DNA of 35,858 nt from an uncultured SAR324 cluster bacterium. Its GTDB lineage: Bacteria > SAR324 > NAC60-12. Where the stretch lies: the NCBI GenBank assembly GCA_902575715.1, contig CACGSI010000009.1, positions 1 to 35,858 of the forward strand. The letters are read 5' to 3'. Numbering within the stretch: the stretch's first letter is position 1; the number at the start of each line of letters is the position of its first letter. Shown piece after piece: positions 1-7,738 of this stretch. A program made the translations under genes and the position numbers. The notes below the pieces were generated by a model. It saw nothing but the letters and a program-made list of their open reading frames with translations. It was not told the DNA's origin and searched no databases.

Positions 1-1
1 A

Positions 2-1589
2 GTCGCAATGAATCCTGCCGCCCTTAAAATGAATTTACACGATTTAGAAAAAGGAGGAATACTTATTATTAATTCTGACAGTTTTACAGAAAATGATTTA
101 ATGAAGGCTGAATATTCTGAAAATCCCCTTGAATCTGGAGAATTAAATGATTTTAGAATGGTTCAGATTCCAATTACCAAATTAACAATTAATGCTGTTG
201 AAGAAACAAAGCTATCGCATCGTATTGCTGCTCGATGTAAAAATTTTTTCGCACTTGGCGTCATAAATTGGTTATTTGTAAGACCACTAGATCAGACTCA
301 GAATTGGATAGCAGAGAAATTTAAAAATAATAACGATGTTGCAAAAGCAAACTCTCTAGCTCTACAAGCTGGATACAATTATGCTATCACAGTTGAATTA
401 TTCCAAGAACGTTACAATGTACCCTCCGCAGTACTACCTTCAGGAGAATATAGGCAAATTACAGGGAATCAGGCTCTTGCTCTGGGGTGTGTCACTGCAT
501 CTAGTTGTTCCGGAATTTCCTTACTTTATTCTAGTTATCCAATCACCCCGGCTTCTGATATTCTTCACGAGTTGGCTCAATATAAAAATTTTGGTATTAA
601 AACAATACAAGCAGAAGATGAAATCGCAGCTATTTCATCAAGTATTGGTTCTGCATTTGGCGGCGTTTTGGCTGTAACTGGTACTAGTGGGCCAGGTCTT
701 GATCTTAAAAGCGAAGCTTTAGGTTATGCAGTAATGACTGAATTACCAATAGTTTTATTAAACGTCCAAAGGGGGGGGGCCTTCAACTGGATTACCAACT
801 AAAGCTGAACAAACAGACTTACTCGCCGCTATGTACGGGCGACATGGGGAAGCACCTGTACCGATACTTGCCCCATCAACACCAGGCGATTGTTTTTTTA
901 TTGTTCTTGAAGCATTTCGAATTGCTATAAAATTCATGACTCCAGTTATAGTACTCAGTGATGGAGGACTCGCAAACGCTTCAGAACCATGGAAAGTACC
1001 TAATATCAAGGAATTCCCAGATTTAAAACCAACTTTCCATAAAGAAGCAAAAGGATTTTCTCCTTATCACAGAAATAAAAATACATTGGCACGAAATTGG
1101 GCTATTCCCGGAACTCCAGGTCTAGAACATCGTATTGGTGGTCTAGAAAAGGATAGCGAAACAGGTGAAATTAATTATGAGCCTGAAAACCATGAAAAAA
1201 TGGTTTTAATAAGAGATGAAAAAATACAAAGAATTAAGAAAAGTTTACCTAAATTAAATGTTATAGGCCCAAAAAAAAATAAACTTTTAGTTGTAACATG
1301 GGGGAGTGTTTTTGGTCCTTCACTTACTGCAATAGAAGAATTGCAAAAAGAAGGATATGCCGTTTCAATGCTAAATTTAAATCACCTTTATCCATTTCAG
1401 GAAGACTTAGGCGAAATATTGAATAGATTTGAAAAGGTCTTAGTTCCTGAAATGAATTTAGGTCAGTTATCTCATTTAATTAGAGCAAAATATTTAGTAG
1501 ATGCAATTCCATTCTCAAAACTTCAAGGAAGGCCATTTATGATTTCCGAAATCCGGGAAAAAATTATTGCTATTTTAAAAAATGATTAA
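2..1589 (+). CDS. korA: 2-oxoacid:ferredoxin oxidoreductase, alpha subunit (gamma-alpha fusion), 5' partial and frameshifted
   Basis: Alpha subunit of a 2-oxoacid (probably 2-oxoglutarate) ferredoxin oxidoreductase, which oxidatively decarboxylates the 2-oxoacid to acyl-CoA and reduces ferredoxin in the cytoplasm. The reading frame is open to the left edge (VAMNPAALK precedes any plausible start), so the first part of the gamma domain is missing. The tail of the gamma domain (ALKMNLHDLEKGG) is followed by a linker and the alpha domain, with YPITPAS, QAEDEIAA and TGTSGPGL motifs. The frame breaks in a run of nine G at 771-779. Removing one G restores the family motif NVQRGGPSTGLPTKAEQTDL and joins residues coded at 2-779 to the frame 780-1589, which carries the C-terminal GGLEKDSETG and HLYPFQEDL motifs. 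korB follows after 51 bp. KorA-type identity is confident. The 2-oxoglutarate preference is inferred from the fused architecture and the KorB partner. Confidence 0.9.
771..779 (+). other. Nine-G homopolymer causing a +1 frameshift in korA
   Basis: The run CAAA-GGGGGGGGG-CCTTCAAC carries one G more than the reading frame tolerates. With eight G the codons read Q-R-G-G-P-S-T-G-L, the conserved family motif. With nine, the frame ends at a TAA at 800-802. All other parts of the gene look intact, so this is either a sequencing/assembly error in a homopolymer or a slippage-prone tract. Confidence 0.9.
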
Positions 1590-1640
1590 TTTGAAATAAT
1601 CAAATCATTAAATGATTTGCTATACAATTATTAGGAATTT

Positions 1641-2669
1641 ATGAATAAAAATGTAAATACCCAAAATAAAACTTCACTTAGTAAAAGTGATTTCGTAGCT
1701 GGGCAATCAGTAAGATGGTGTCCAGGGTGTGGAGACTACTCAATCTTAGCAAATGTTCAAAAGGTGATGCCAGAGCTAAATATTCCCAAAGAAAATATTG
1801 TTTTTGTCTCTGGAATAGGATGTTCCAGCCGTTTCCCATATTATATGAACACATACGGAATGCATACCATACATGGGCGCGCTCCAGCATTTGCAACTGG
1901 ACTAAAGGTAGCAAGGCCAGAACTTTCTATTTGGATTGTAACGGGAGATGGTGACGGCCTAAGTATTGGAGGTAATCAACTTTTACATATGTTGAGACGC
2001 AATCTAGATATAAATGTTTTGTTATTCAACAACAGAATTTATGGACTCACAAAAGGTCAATATTCTCCAACATCTGAGCAAGGGAAAGTTACAAAAAGTA
2101 CACCTTTTGGCTCACCTGACATGCCTTTAAATCCAATGCTCTTCGCACTATCCGCTGGGGCCACTTTTATTGCTAGATCCTTTGATGTTGATTCAAAAGG
2201 AATGCAAAATATAATTAGAGAAGCGGCAAAACATAAGGGAACTTCATTTGTTGAAATTTTTCAGAATTGTAACATTTTTAACGACGGGACTTTTGCAACA
2301 GTAACCGAACGTTCTCTAAGAGATGACAGAATTTTACGCTTAAACCATGGAGAGCCTTTGATTTTCGGAAAGGAAAAAGATAAGGGTATTTACTTAAATG
2401 GATTAAAGCCTGAAATTGTTAATTTAAGCAACGGTTTTGACAAAACTAAATTAATAAAACATGACCAGTTCACCAACGAAAGTACTCTGGCAAACTTATT
2501 GAGTAATTTTGAATACCCTGATTTCCCAGTGCCTATGGGAGTAATTAGACAAATCGAAAAATCTACCTATGAAGAAAAAATTGACTACCAAATAAAAATA
2601 CAAACTGAAAAAAAAGGGATTGGTAATTTGAATGACCTCATAAGAGGCAATCAAGTCTGGAAAAATTGA
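1641..2669 (+). CDS. korB: 2-oxoacid:ferredoxin oxidoreductase, beta subunit
   Basis: TPP- and iron-sulfur-binding beta subunit that partners KorA. At 342 residues it has the usual length. The N-terminal WCPGCGDYSIL motif (Cys27, Cys30) and Cys61 in GIGCSSRFP are the expected cluster ligands. GDGDG at 102-106 followed by NNRIYGLTKGQ at 130-140 is the TPP/Mg site. The C-terminal YPDFPVPMGVIRQ and IRGNQVWKN segments are typical of KorB proteins. The ATG at 1641 follows korA by 51 bp with no terminator between, so the two genes are probably co-transcribed. No other pathway gene is adjacent on the right; two tRNA genes follow. Confidence 0.95.
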   Translation: MNKNVNTQNKTSLSKSDFVAGQSVRWCPGCGDYSILANVQKVMPELNIPKENIVFVSGIGCSSRFPYYMNTYGMHTIHGRAPAFATGLKVARPELSIWIVTGDGDGLSIGGNQLLHMLRRNLDINVLLFNNRIYGLTKGQYSPTSEQGKVTKSTPFGSPDMPLNPMLFALSAGATFIARSFDVDSKGMQNIIREAAKHKGTSFVEIFQNCNIFNDGTFATVTERSLRDDRILRLNHGEPLIFGKEKDKGIYLNGLKPEIVNLSNGFDKTKLIKHDQFTNESTLANLLSNFEYPDFPVPMGVIRQIEKSTYEEKIDYQIKIQTEKKGIGNLNDLIRGNQVWKN

Positions 2670-2697
2670 TTTAAATTTTAATATGATTAAAAACGAC

Positions 2698-2724
2698 TTG
2701 CATAGATCTAAACCATTATATAGT
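2698..2724 (+). promoter_or_regulatory. Possible promoter for the tRNA-Val/tRNA-Asp unit
   Basis: TTGCAT at 2698-2703 and TATAGT at 2719-2724 with a 15-base spacer lie just upstream of the tRNA at 2741. The spacer is short, so this is a weak call. Confidence 0.3.
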
Positions 2725-2740
2725 CTTTAGACTAAAATTG

Positions 2741-2816
2741 GGGCGATTAGCTCAGCTGGGAGAGCGACGGCCTTACAAGCCGTAGGTCACAAGTTCAAGC
2801 CTTGTATCGCCCACCA
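2741..2816 (+). tRNA. tRNA-Val (anticodon TAC)
   Basis: Full cloverleaf: acceptor GGGCGAT pairs with ATCGCCC, anticodon stem ACGGC/GCCGT encloses loop CTTACAA with TAC at 2774-2776, T-loop TTCAAGC. The CCA end is encoded at 2814-2816. tRNA-Asp follows after 21 bases, probably in the same transcript. Confidence 0.96.
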
Positions 2817-2837
2817 TTTTTTATACAAATTAAGTAG

Positions 2838-2914
<77 letters not shown>

Positions 2915-2960
2915 CGCAAGCCCTTGCAATAGCAAGGATTGCGAGAGCCCCTAATTTTTT
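2915..2960 (+). terminator. Stem-loop and T run after tRNA-Asp, probable terminator
   Basis: CGCAA (2915-2919) pairs with TTGCG (2939-2943), and CCTTGC (2922-2927) pairs with GCAAGG (2932-2937) around an AATA loop. A run of six T is at 2955-2960. The T run is 11 bases past the stem, so it is not a textbook terminator, but its position directly after the tRNA 3' end supports the call. Confidence 0.5.
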
Positions 2961-3152
2961 ACTCATTTTTGTCCACACTTTTTCAATATAACTTCTATAA
3001 AATTGAGTACTCAATCTCAAAATTCCCTCCATCAGAAAGTTGCGAATAACGATCTTCACAGGTAGAAAATTTTTTTCCCACAATCTAATTTTCAATAATC
3101 CGGAAAGATCCAAATAAAATCATAAATCTTTGTTGAAAATAGGATTTTTTAT
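2961..3152. other. Gene-free stretch between tRNA-Asp and baeS
   Basis: No credible gene. The minus-strand open frame that runs through here also reads through both tRNAs and is an artefact. Bases 3025-3049 resemble 7438-7461 (see findings), so part of this stretch may be the relic of an older element. Confidence 0.5.
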
Positions 3153-3173
3153 ATTTCTTCAAATTTTGTTCAC
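3153..3173 (+). promoter_or_regulatory. Direct repeat resembling an OmpR/BaeR-family operator upstream of baeS
   Basis: ATTTCTTCAA (3153-3162) is followed directly by ATTTTGTTCAC (3163-3173), a near direct repeat with a 10-11 base period. That period matches the tandem half-site layout of OmpR/PhoB-family response regulators. The same layout recurs at 5571-5592 upstream of the small exported protein. Autoregulation of baeSR is inferred. Confidence 0.4.
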
Positions 3174-3250
3174 ATTTGCATGCTAAAATATATTAAAATT
3201 TTTTTTAGCATTATATAGAAGCTTAATATTATCAAAATTGTTTAAGGATT

Positions 3251-4831
3251 ATGATGAGAATTGGTTTGAGTTGGAAACTATTTGGAGTATTTCTTTTAAA
3301 TACAGCATTGATTGTATCAATCATTGCTAGTATGTTTTATTTTAATATCACCAGAAATTTTGAGAATTACGTAAAAGAATTTGAAAAGGATCGCTTTGAG
3401 GCCATTTTGAGTATATTTGAAGATGAATATTCTAAAAATAAAGATTGGAATTTTATTCAAGATATACAAAAAAAATGGTTCCGAGGGTTAGGTTTTATAA
3501 CACCTCAAATTCATCCTTATTCTCCAATTCGACCATTACCTCATTTCAAAAATTTTCAAAGACGACCAAATAAGAATGAAGGGATTAATTCTTTAGAAAA
3601 AAGATATAATAGGAAAAATAAATCAAATAAACCATTTATGCCATTAAAAAGAGATAGACAGTTCAAAGAAAAAAACCTATTACAAAATTCTTCTGAAAAT
3701 TGGAGACCCTATAGACGGTATTTAGATAGAAAAATTAGACATGAACCTCTAAACATCTTAATTTTGTGGGATGAAAATAGAAACCAAATTTGGGGTCCAA
3801 AAATGAATAAAAATCCAGACTTGTTAAAAGCAATTTATTATCAAAGAGAAGTTGTAGGATGGTTAGGAATGTTCAGATTTAAATCTAAAGATCTTTCTCG
3901 CCAGTCTCACTTTATTGAGCGGCAGAAAAGAATGTTAATTATTATTAGTATTGTATCTGTATTAACATCTGGCGTGATTACCTTTTTCCTCTCTAGATAT
4001 TTGCTAAGGCCTGTAAGAAAACTAACTGATGGAACTAAGGCAATTTCAGCAAGACAGTTTGAAGCACGAGTTAATATAAATTCTTCAGACGAGTTTGGTC
4101 AATTAGCTTCTGATTTTAATTCAATGGCAGAGAAGTTAGACTCCTTTGAGAAACAGCGCCAGCAATGGATATCAGACATTTCTCATGAATTAGGAACACC
4201 TTTAGCCGTTCTGCGTGGAGAAATTGAAGCAATTCAAGATGGTGTCCGCAAATTTAAATCTGAACGATTGGCTTCACTTCATGCTGAGGTAATGCACATA
4301 TCTCGTATAGTAGATGATCTAAAGCTAATCAATCTAGCTGAGTCCGGCAACCTATCCTTAAGCAAAGTTGAAACAGATCCAATAAAATTATTAATTGAAA
4401 CTTTGGAACAATTTAATGAAAGATTATCCAATAGTGGAATAAAAATAAATAATTCTCTTCCTGCTCAATCAGTAAAAGTTTTGATTGATCCAGACAGATT
4501 TAGACAAGTATTTATAAATTTGTTGGAAAATGTAGTTCGTTACGTCCACTCACCAGGAACAGTTACGGTAAGAAGTAACATTGATCTGGTAAGTATCAAT
4601 ATCTATCTAGAAGATTCAGGGCCTGGTGTTTCTGCAGAAGAATTACCGCATCTTTTTGATCGATTTTATCGTACGGATCTTTCTAGAAATCGTGAAACTG
4701 GTGGGAATGGTCTCGGTTTGGCAATTTGTAAGAATTTAATTGAAGCACATGGTTCCTCTATCCATGCAGAATCTATTGAACCTAAGGGGTTACGGATTGT
4801 GATAAAAATAGATATTTCAGATATTAATTAA
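3251..4831 (+). CDS. baeS: BaeS-like sensor histidine kinase
   Basis: Inner-membrane sensor kinase of 526 residues, longer than E. coli BaeS (467). TM1 is at about 11-31 and TM2 at about 228-250. The periplasmic domain between them has a very basic, Arg/Lys/Asn-rich insert at about 93-166. HAMP follows at about 250-300. The dimerisation/phosphoacceptor segment DISHELGTPLAVLRGEIEAI carries His312 and closely resembles BaeS. The catalytic domain shows the N box NLLENVVRY (423-431), G1 DSGPGV (455-460) and G2 GNGLGLAI (485-492). The residue after HEL is Gly, where Arg or Lys is usual. AAGGA at 3244-3248 favours the second ATG (3254) over 3251. The regulator gene follows after 15 bp. Ligand unknown. 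Confidence 0.88.
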   Translation: MMRIGLSWKLFGVFLLNTALIVSIIASMFYFNITRNFENYVKEFEKDRFEAILSIFEDEYSKNKDWNFIQDIQKKWFRGLGFITPQIHPYSPIRPLPHFKNFQRRPNKNEGINSLEKRYNRKNKSNKPFMPLKRDRQFKEKNLLQNSSENWRPYRRYLDRKIRHEPLNILILWDENRNQIWGPKMNKNPDLLKAIYYQREVVGWLGMFRFKSKDLSRQSHFIERQKRMLIIISIVSVLTSGVITFFLSRYLLRPVRKLTDGTKAISARQFEARVNINSSDEFGQLASDFNSMAEKLDSFEKQRQQWISDISHELGTPLAVLRGEIEAIQDGVRKFKSERLASLHAEVMHISRIVDDLKLINLAESGNLSLSKVETDPIKLLIETLEQFNERLSNSGIKINNSLPAQSVKVLIDPDRFRQVFINLLENVVRYVHSPGTVTVRSNIDLVSINIYLEDSGPGVSAEELPHLFDRFYRTDLSRNRETGGNGLGLAICKNLIEAHGSSIHAESIEPKGLRIVIKIDISDIN

Positions 4832-4846
4832 AAATTAATTTAAATT

Positions 4847-5530
4847 ATGTCAACTATTCTTATTGTTGAAGACGAAAAAAAAATTGCAGAAATATTAAGA
4901 GACTATCTAAAAAAAGCAGGATTTGATATTCATACCCTTACTAGAGGTGATAAAGTAATCCCATGGATAAAGAATAATTTGTTGGATATAATATTACTGG
5001 ATTTGAAGCTTCCTGGAATGAATGGAATAGAAGTTTGCCGTGAAATAAGAAAATTCTCTCAGATCCCAATTATCATGATCACAGCGCAGACAGAAGAAAT
5101 AGACAGATTACTTGGTCTTGAATTGGGAGCAGATGATTATATCAGTAAACCTTTCAGTCCTCGGGAAGTAGTAGCTAGAGTTAAAGCGGTATTACGTCGT
5201 GTCGGTCAATCTTTATCAGCTGGGAATGAAATTGAAGCTGTTGGAATTCGACTTAATGAAGAAACACATCAAATTTGGATAAATGAACAGGAAGTTAGTT
5301 TTACTCCTTTTGAGTTCAGACTTTTAAAGGTTTTTATTTCTAATCCAGAACGAGTTTTTTCTAGGGAAGAATTGTTGAATAAGGTCCAAGGATATGATTT
5401 TGTAGGCTATGACCGTACAATTGATACTCATGTAAAGAACTTACGTAAAAAACTTACCAAACATGGAATTGATAGCGCCATTTTCTCAGTTTACGGTGTT
5501 GGTTATCGTCTCAATTCTCTTTTTGAGTGA
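4847..5530 (+). CDS. baeR: BaeR-like OmpR-family response regulator
   Basis: Response regulator of 227 residues with a receiver domain (Asp9/Glu10, phosphoacceptor Asp52 in LLDLKLPG, Thr79, Lys101) and a winged-helix DNA-binding domain ending TIDTHVKNLRKKL...GVGYRL. The stretch EEIDRLLGLELGADDYISKP followed by FSPREVVARVKAVLRR is strikingly close to E. coli BaeR. It lies 15 bp behind the BaeS-like kinase, so the two form a cognate pair. In E. coli BaeR controls envelope-stress genes including spy. Here the next gene encodes a small exported helical protein whose upstream region carries an 11-bp direct repeat, a likely target. Confidence 0.9.
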   Translation: MSTILIVEDEKKIAEILRDYLKKAGFDIHTLTRGDKVIPWIKNNLLDIILLDLKLPGMNGIEVCREIRKFSQIPIIMITAQTEEIDRLLGLELGADDYISKPFSPREVVARVKAVLRRVGQSLSAGNEIEAVGIRLNEETHQIWINEQEVSFTPFEFRLLKVFISNPERVFSREELLNKVQGYDFVGYDRTIDTHVKNLRKKLTKHGIDSAIFSVYGVGYRLNSLFE

Positions 5531-5570
5531 TAACAATCAATAAAAATTAAATTCTTCATAATATTCACAT

Positions 5571-5592
5571 ATTTCCTTCAAATTTCCTCCAT
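5571..5592 (+). promoter_or_regulatory. 11-bp direct repeat, candidate BaeR operator
   Basis: ATTTCCTTCAA (5571-5581) is followed without spacer by ATTTCCTCCAT (5582-5592). The second unit plus TATTA shares the CTCCATA core with the published E. coli BaeR box (TTTTTCTCCATDATTGGC). It lies about 87 bp before the ATG of the small exported protein. Function is inferred from layout and context. Confidence 0.45.
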
Positions 5593-5678
5593 ATTATTAA
5601 GTTAAAATTGATATAAAATCAAAAGAAATAGTGCCTTTTGATGCTATCAACAATTAACTTCAAATGAATAGAGGTAAT

Positions 5679-6098
5679 ATGAAAAAATCTTTTAAAATTA
5701 TTGTAAGTGGAATCTTAGCAGCTATCGTTTTTTCTAGTTGTTTCGCTATGGCTCATACGAGAGATCGAGTTATAAATAAGGGGGAATATTTTGATGAAAG
5801 AAAAGGTGGAATAAAAAAGATGAGATTCATACTCAACCGACATTATTTACGAGACAAAATTGTTCAAGTGATGAGTGAATCAATTTCAGAAATTAGCGGA
5901 AAACCATTAACTGAAATTTCATCAGATATTAAAACTCACTCCAGAAAAGCTCTCCTAGTTAAATATAATATCAATCGAGAAAAACTCAAAGAAAAAATGA
6001 AAATCAAGGTTATGGCTTTAATTGTTAAAGCCGCGGAAGAAAAACGTATTACAAATAGGGAAAAAGAATCAATGCTAAACCATCTAAACCAAAAATAG
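5679..6098 (+). CDS. Small exported helical protein of unknown function next to baeSR
   Basis: I do not recognise a named family with certainty. From the ATG at 5679, preceded by GAGG at 5671-5674, it is 139 residues; an upstream in-frame ATG at 5664 would add MNRGN before the signal and is less likely. The N terminus (MKKSFKIIVSGILAAIVFSS) is a Sec signal peptide, cleaved probably after AMA. The cysteine in FSSC gives only a poor lipobox. The mature part is highly charged and probably all helical, with the pattern GKPLTEISSDIKTH then KRITNREKESMLNHL. That pattern recalls small secreted YckD/DUF2680-type helical proteins. Location after BaeR, behind a candidate operator, suggests a Spy/CpxP-like envelope role. 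This is inference. Confidence 0.6.
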   Translation: MKKSFKIIVSGILAAIVFSSCFAMAHTRDRVINKGEYFDERKGGIKKMRFILNRHYLRDKIVQVMSESISEISGKPLTEISSDIKTHSRKALLVKYNINREKLKEKMKIKVMALIVKAAEEKRITNREKESMLNHLNQK

Positions 6099-6119
6099 AC
6101 ATCTTATTCTCAAATATTC

Positions 6120-6151
6120 AGGTCAATCTCATAATTAACTGATATTGACCT
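6120..6151 (+). terminator. Inverted repeat after the small exported protein gene
   Basis: AGGTCAAT (6120-6127) pairs with ATTGACCT (6144-6151) around a 16-base loop. No T run follows directly, so terminator function is uncertain; it could be an operator for the lipoprotein gene at 6233. Confidence 0.35.
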
Positions 6152-6232
6152 AAACAATATAATTTTTAAAACAAAATAAAATGTAGTAAAAGATTAAAAT
6201 TATTAAAAAGTAACCTTAATAAAAAAATAGTT

Positions 6233-7003
6233 ATGAAAAATTTACTTTACATTATTTTAGGAATTTCCTTTATTATTTCTTCATGTGGACCAGATCAAAA
6301 ATCAGAACATAGTAAAAATGGACGACGAGAAAATAAATTTGGTGGGCCTGATCAAAAATTAGAACCGAACTTGAATGGACGGGCAGATGATAAGTATGCT
6401 TGTAATATAAACGATGCTGGTTATTGTATTTTTAATGGTGAACCTCACAATACAGGACTAGATCCCGTTACTAACAACATTGTTAATCTTGATGCTAATT
6501 TCTTGTTTTCTATGAACGAAGCAGTCGCTGTAAATTCTTCTGGAGAAGTTCTTAAGGCAACAGGCAAACCTGCTCAAAATGGAGATGATATGAAACAATT
6601 TTCTCAAAAAGAATTATCAAATGACGAAAAATCATTCCATAGAGTGATGGCTATTATGTTCCCAATTCGTAATGCACTCATGTACGATATCGAAGGCTTA
6701 CATCAATCTAGATGGGAAGAGTTGGTTATAGAACTCAAGAAAAGAGGAATTAAAGAGACAACTTTTACTGAAGGAAAAATGCCTAAAGAAAACTATTATG
6801 GAAGGGAGGAAATATTCACTTTGGCTAAAAATCCTGAGGGTAGAGATATTCATCATGACGTGATGAAGTTCCTTGAAGAATCTGGTCTTTATCTTCTCTG
6901 TCATGTAACAAGTAACGATTTTAATCAAATGCTTACAGAAAAGCATCCTGAAGGACAAGATGCGTGCGGGAATGCAGGAATCATAACAAAAATTCCATTT
7001 TAA
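6233..7003 (+). CDS. Putative lipoprotein of unknown function
   Basis: 256 residues. The start MKNLLYIILGISFIISSC has a short basic n-region, a hydrophobic core and an ISSC lipobox (Cys18), so a secreted lipoprotein is likely. Directly after Cys18 lies a two-copy tandem repeat of 19 residues beginning at Gly19 and Gly38, sharing GPDQK, E, NGR and K. The rest looks like a folded soluble domain with cysteines in CNINDAGYC, LLCHV and DACGNAG. I recognise no family. It follows the baeSR-linked exported protein in the same orientation, after an inverted repeat, so it may be separately transcribed. No clear ribosome binding site is seen before the ATG. Confidence 0.65.
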   Translation: MKNLLYIILGISFIISSCGPDQKSEHSKNGRRENKFGGPDQKLEPNLNGRADDKYACNINDAGYCIFNGEPHNTGLDPVTNNIVNLDANFLFSMNEAVAVNSSGEVLKATGKPAQNGDDMKQFSQKELSNDEKSFHRVMAIMFPIRNALMYDIEGLHQSRWEELVIELKKRGIKETTFTEGKMPKENYYGREEIFTLAKNPEGRDIHHDVMKFLEESGLYLLCHVTSNDFNQMLTEKHPEGQDACGNAGIITKIPF

Positions 7004-7138
7004 ATTTTTTCAGAATTTAGTTGAATTTATTTGGAATTTAGAATTACAGATAGTTATATATTCTTAACCATTTCCAAGTATTGAAGTGCATATTCTTGAA
7101 AATTCTTTAATAATTATATTTTTCCTGCCCTCAAATCT

Positions 7139-7179
7139 GTTCCTTGGCCCAAGGATAATTACACCATTGGGCCTGGAAC
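7139..7179. repeat. Long inverted repeat in the gene-poor 7.0-7.7 kb region
   Basis: GTTCCTTGGCCCA (7139-7151) pairs with TGGGCCTGGAAC (7168-7179): GTTCC/GGAAC and GGCCCA/TGGGCC helices with a small bulge and a 16-base loop. It is G+C-rich against a very AT-rich background. No T tract follows immediately on the plus strand. Confidence 0.6.
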
Positions 7180-7187
7180 CTTCCTAA

Positions 7188-7403
7188 GTAATTTTTAATT
7201 ACTTCTACAATAAAATCCTTATTATTTGTCTAGGCTTTGTCAATAATTTTCAATATATCAACACCGATTTAGAGGCTAAATTATTTATATCAAAGTGGCC
7301 AATAGAATCAAACCCCTTCAACACTGCTAAGCAAGTCATTGAAATAACTGGGATTGATAAAGCACTCACTCTGTACACACTTTTTACCACATTATCAAAA
7401 TAA
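7188..7403 (+). pseudogene. Probable relic of a STAS-domain (anti-sigma antagonist-like) C terminus
   Basis: A 71-codon open stretch without a plausible start reads through to a TAA at 7401-7403. Its last part, AKQVIEITGIDKALTLY, then TLFTTLSK, matches the C-terminal helix signature of STAS domains (consensus of the type vk.v.ElTGldk...iy.sl.eal), preceded by AKLFISKW as the last beta strand. The earlier STAS strands and a start codon are absent; a TAA sits at 7185-7187. The opposite strand is also open here, which lowers confidence. Confidence 0.4.
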
Positions 7404-7738
7404 TTTCTTAGATATGGCTGAACTAGTCTCCAAACTTTCCTCCCCAGAAAGTTAAGAATAATACTGACAAATAAGTTAAATTATAATAATTCAAACAAAG
7501 TTAAAAAAAAAACGGTTTAAGGTTTTGCTTTTATATAGTTGGTTAATCACTATTCTCTTATAAATATTTCCTATATAAAATATTAAATCTCTACTTAACT
7601 TATAAATCTAGAAAATAGACTTTAAATTTTAAAGTATTTTTTTAAAAATTATACTAAACTGTAACTACTTTTTAAAAAAAAATTTTCCAACATTCTTTTT
7701 GATGTTATTTTATAGAGTAAAATTGATTAGTTATTTTT
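7404..7738. other. Gene-free AT-rich stretch before nfeD
   Basis: No coding frame or RNA gene supported. Bases 7438-7461 resemble 3025-3049. The last 200 bases are almost pure A/T with A and T runs, as expected of a promoter region for the nfeD operon, but no clear -35/-10 pair could be fixed. Confidence 0.5.

Noticed and set aside
7188..7475. Minus-strand reading of the 7.2-7.5 kb relic, which looks weakly like the N terminus of an MlaE/YrbE permease (FLGRKVWRLV..., SALSIPVISMT)
   Set aside because: The plus-strand STAS signature is more specific, and the minus reading has no start, no partner genes and lacks the conserved permease core.
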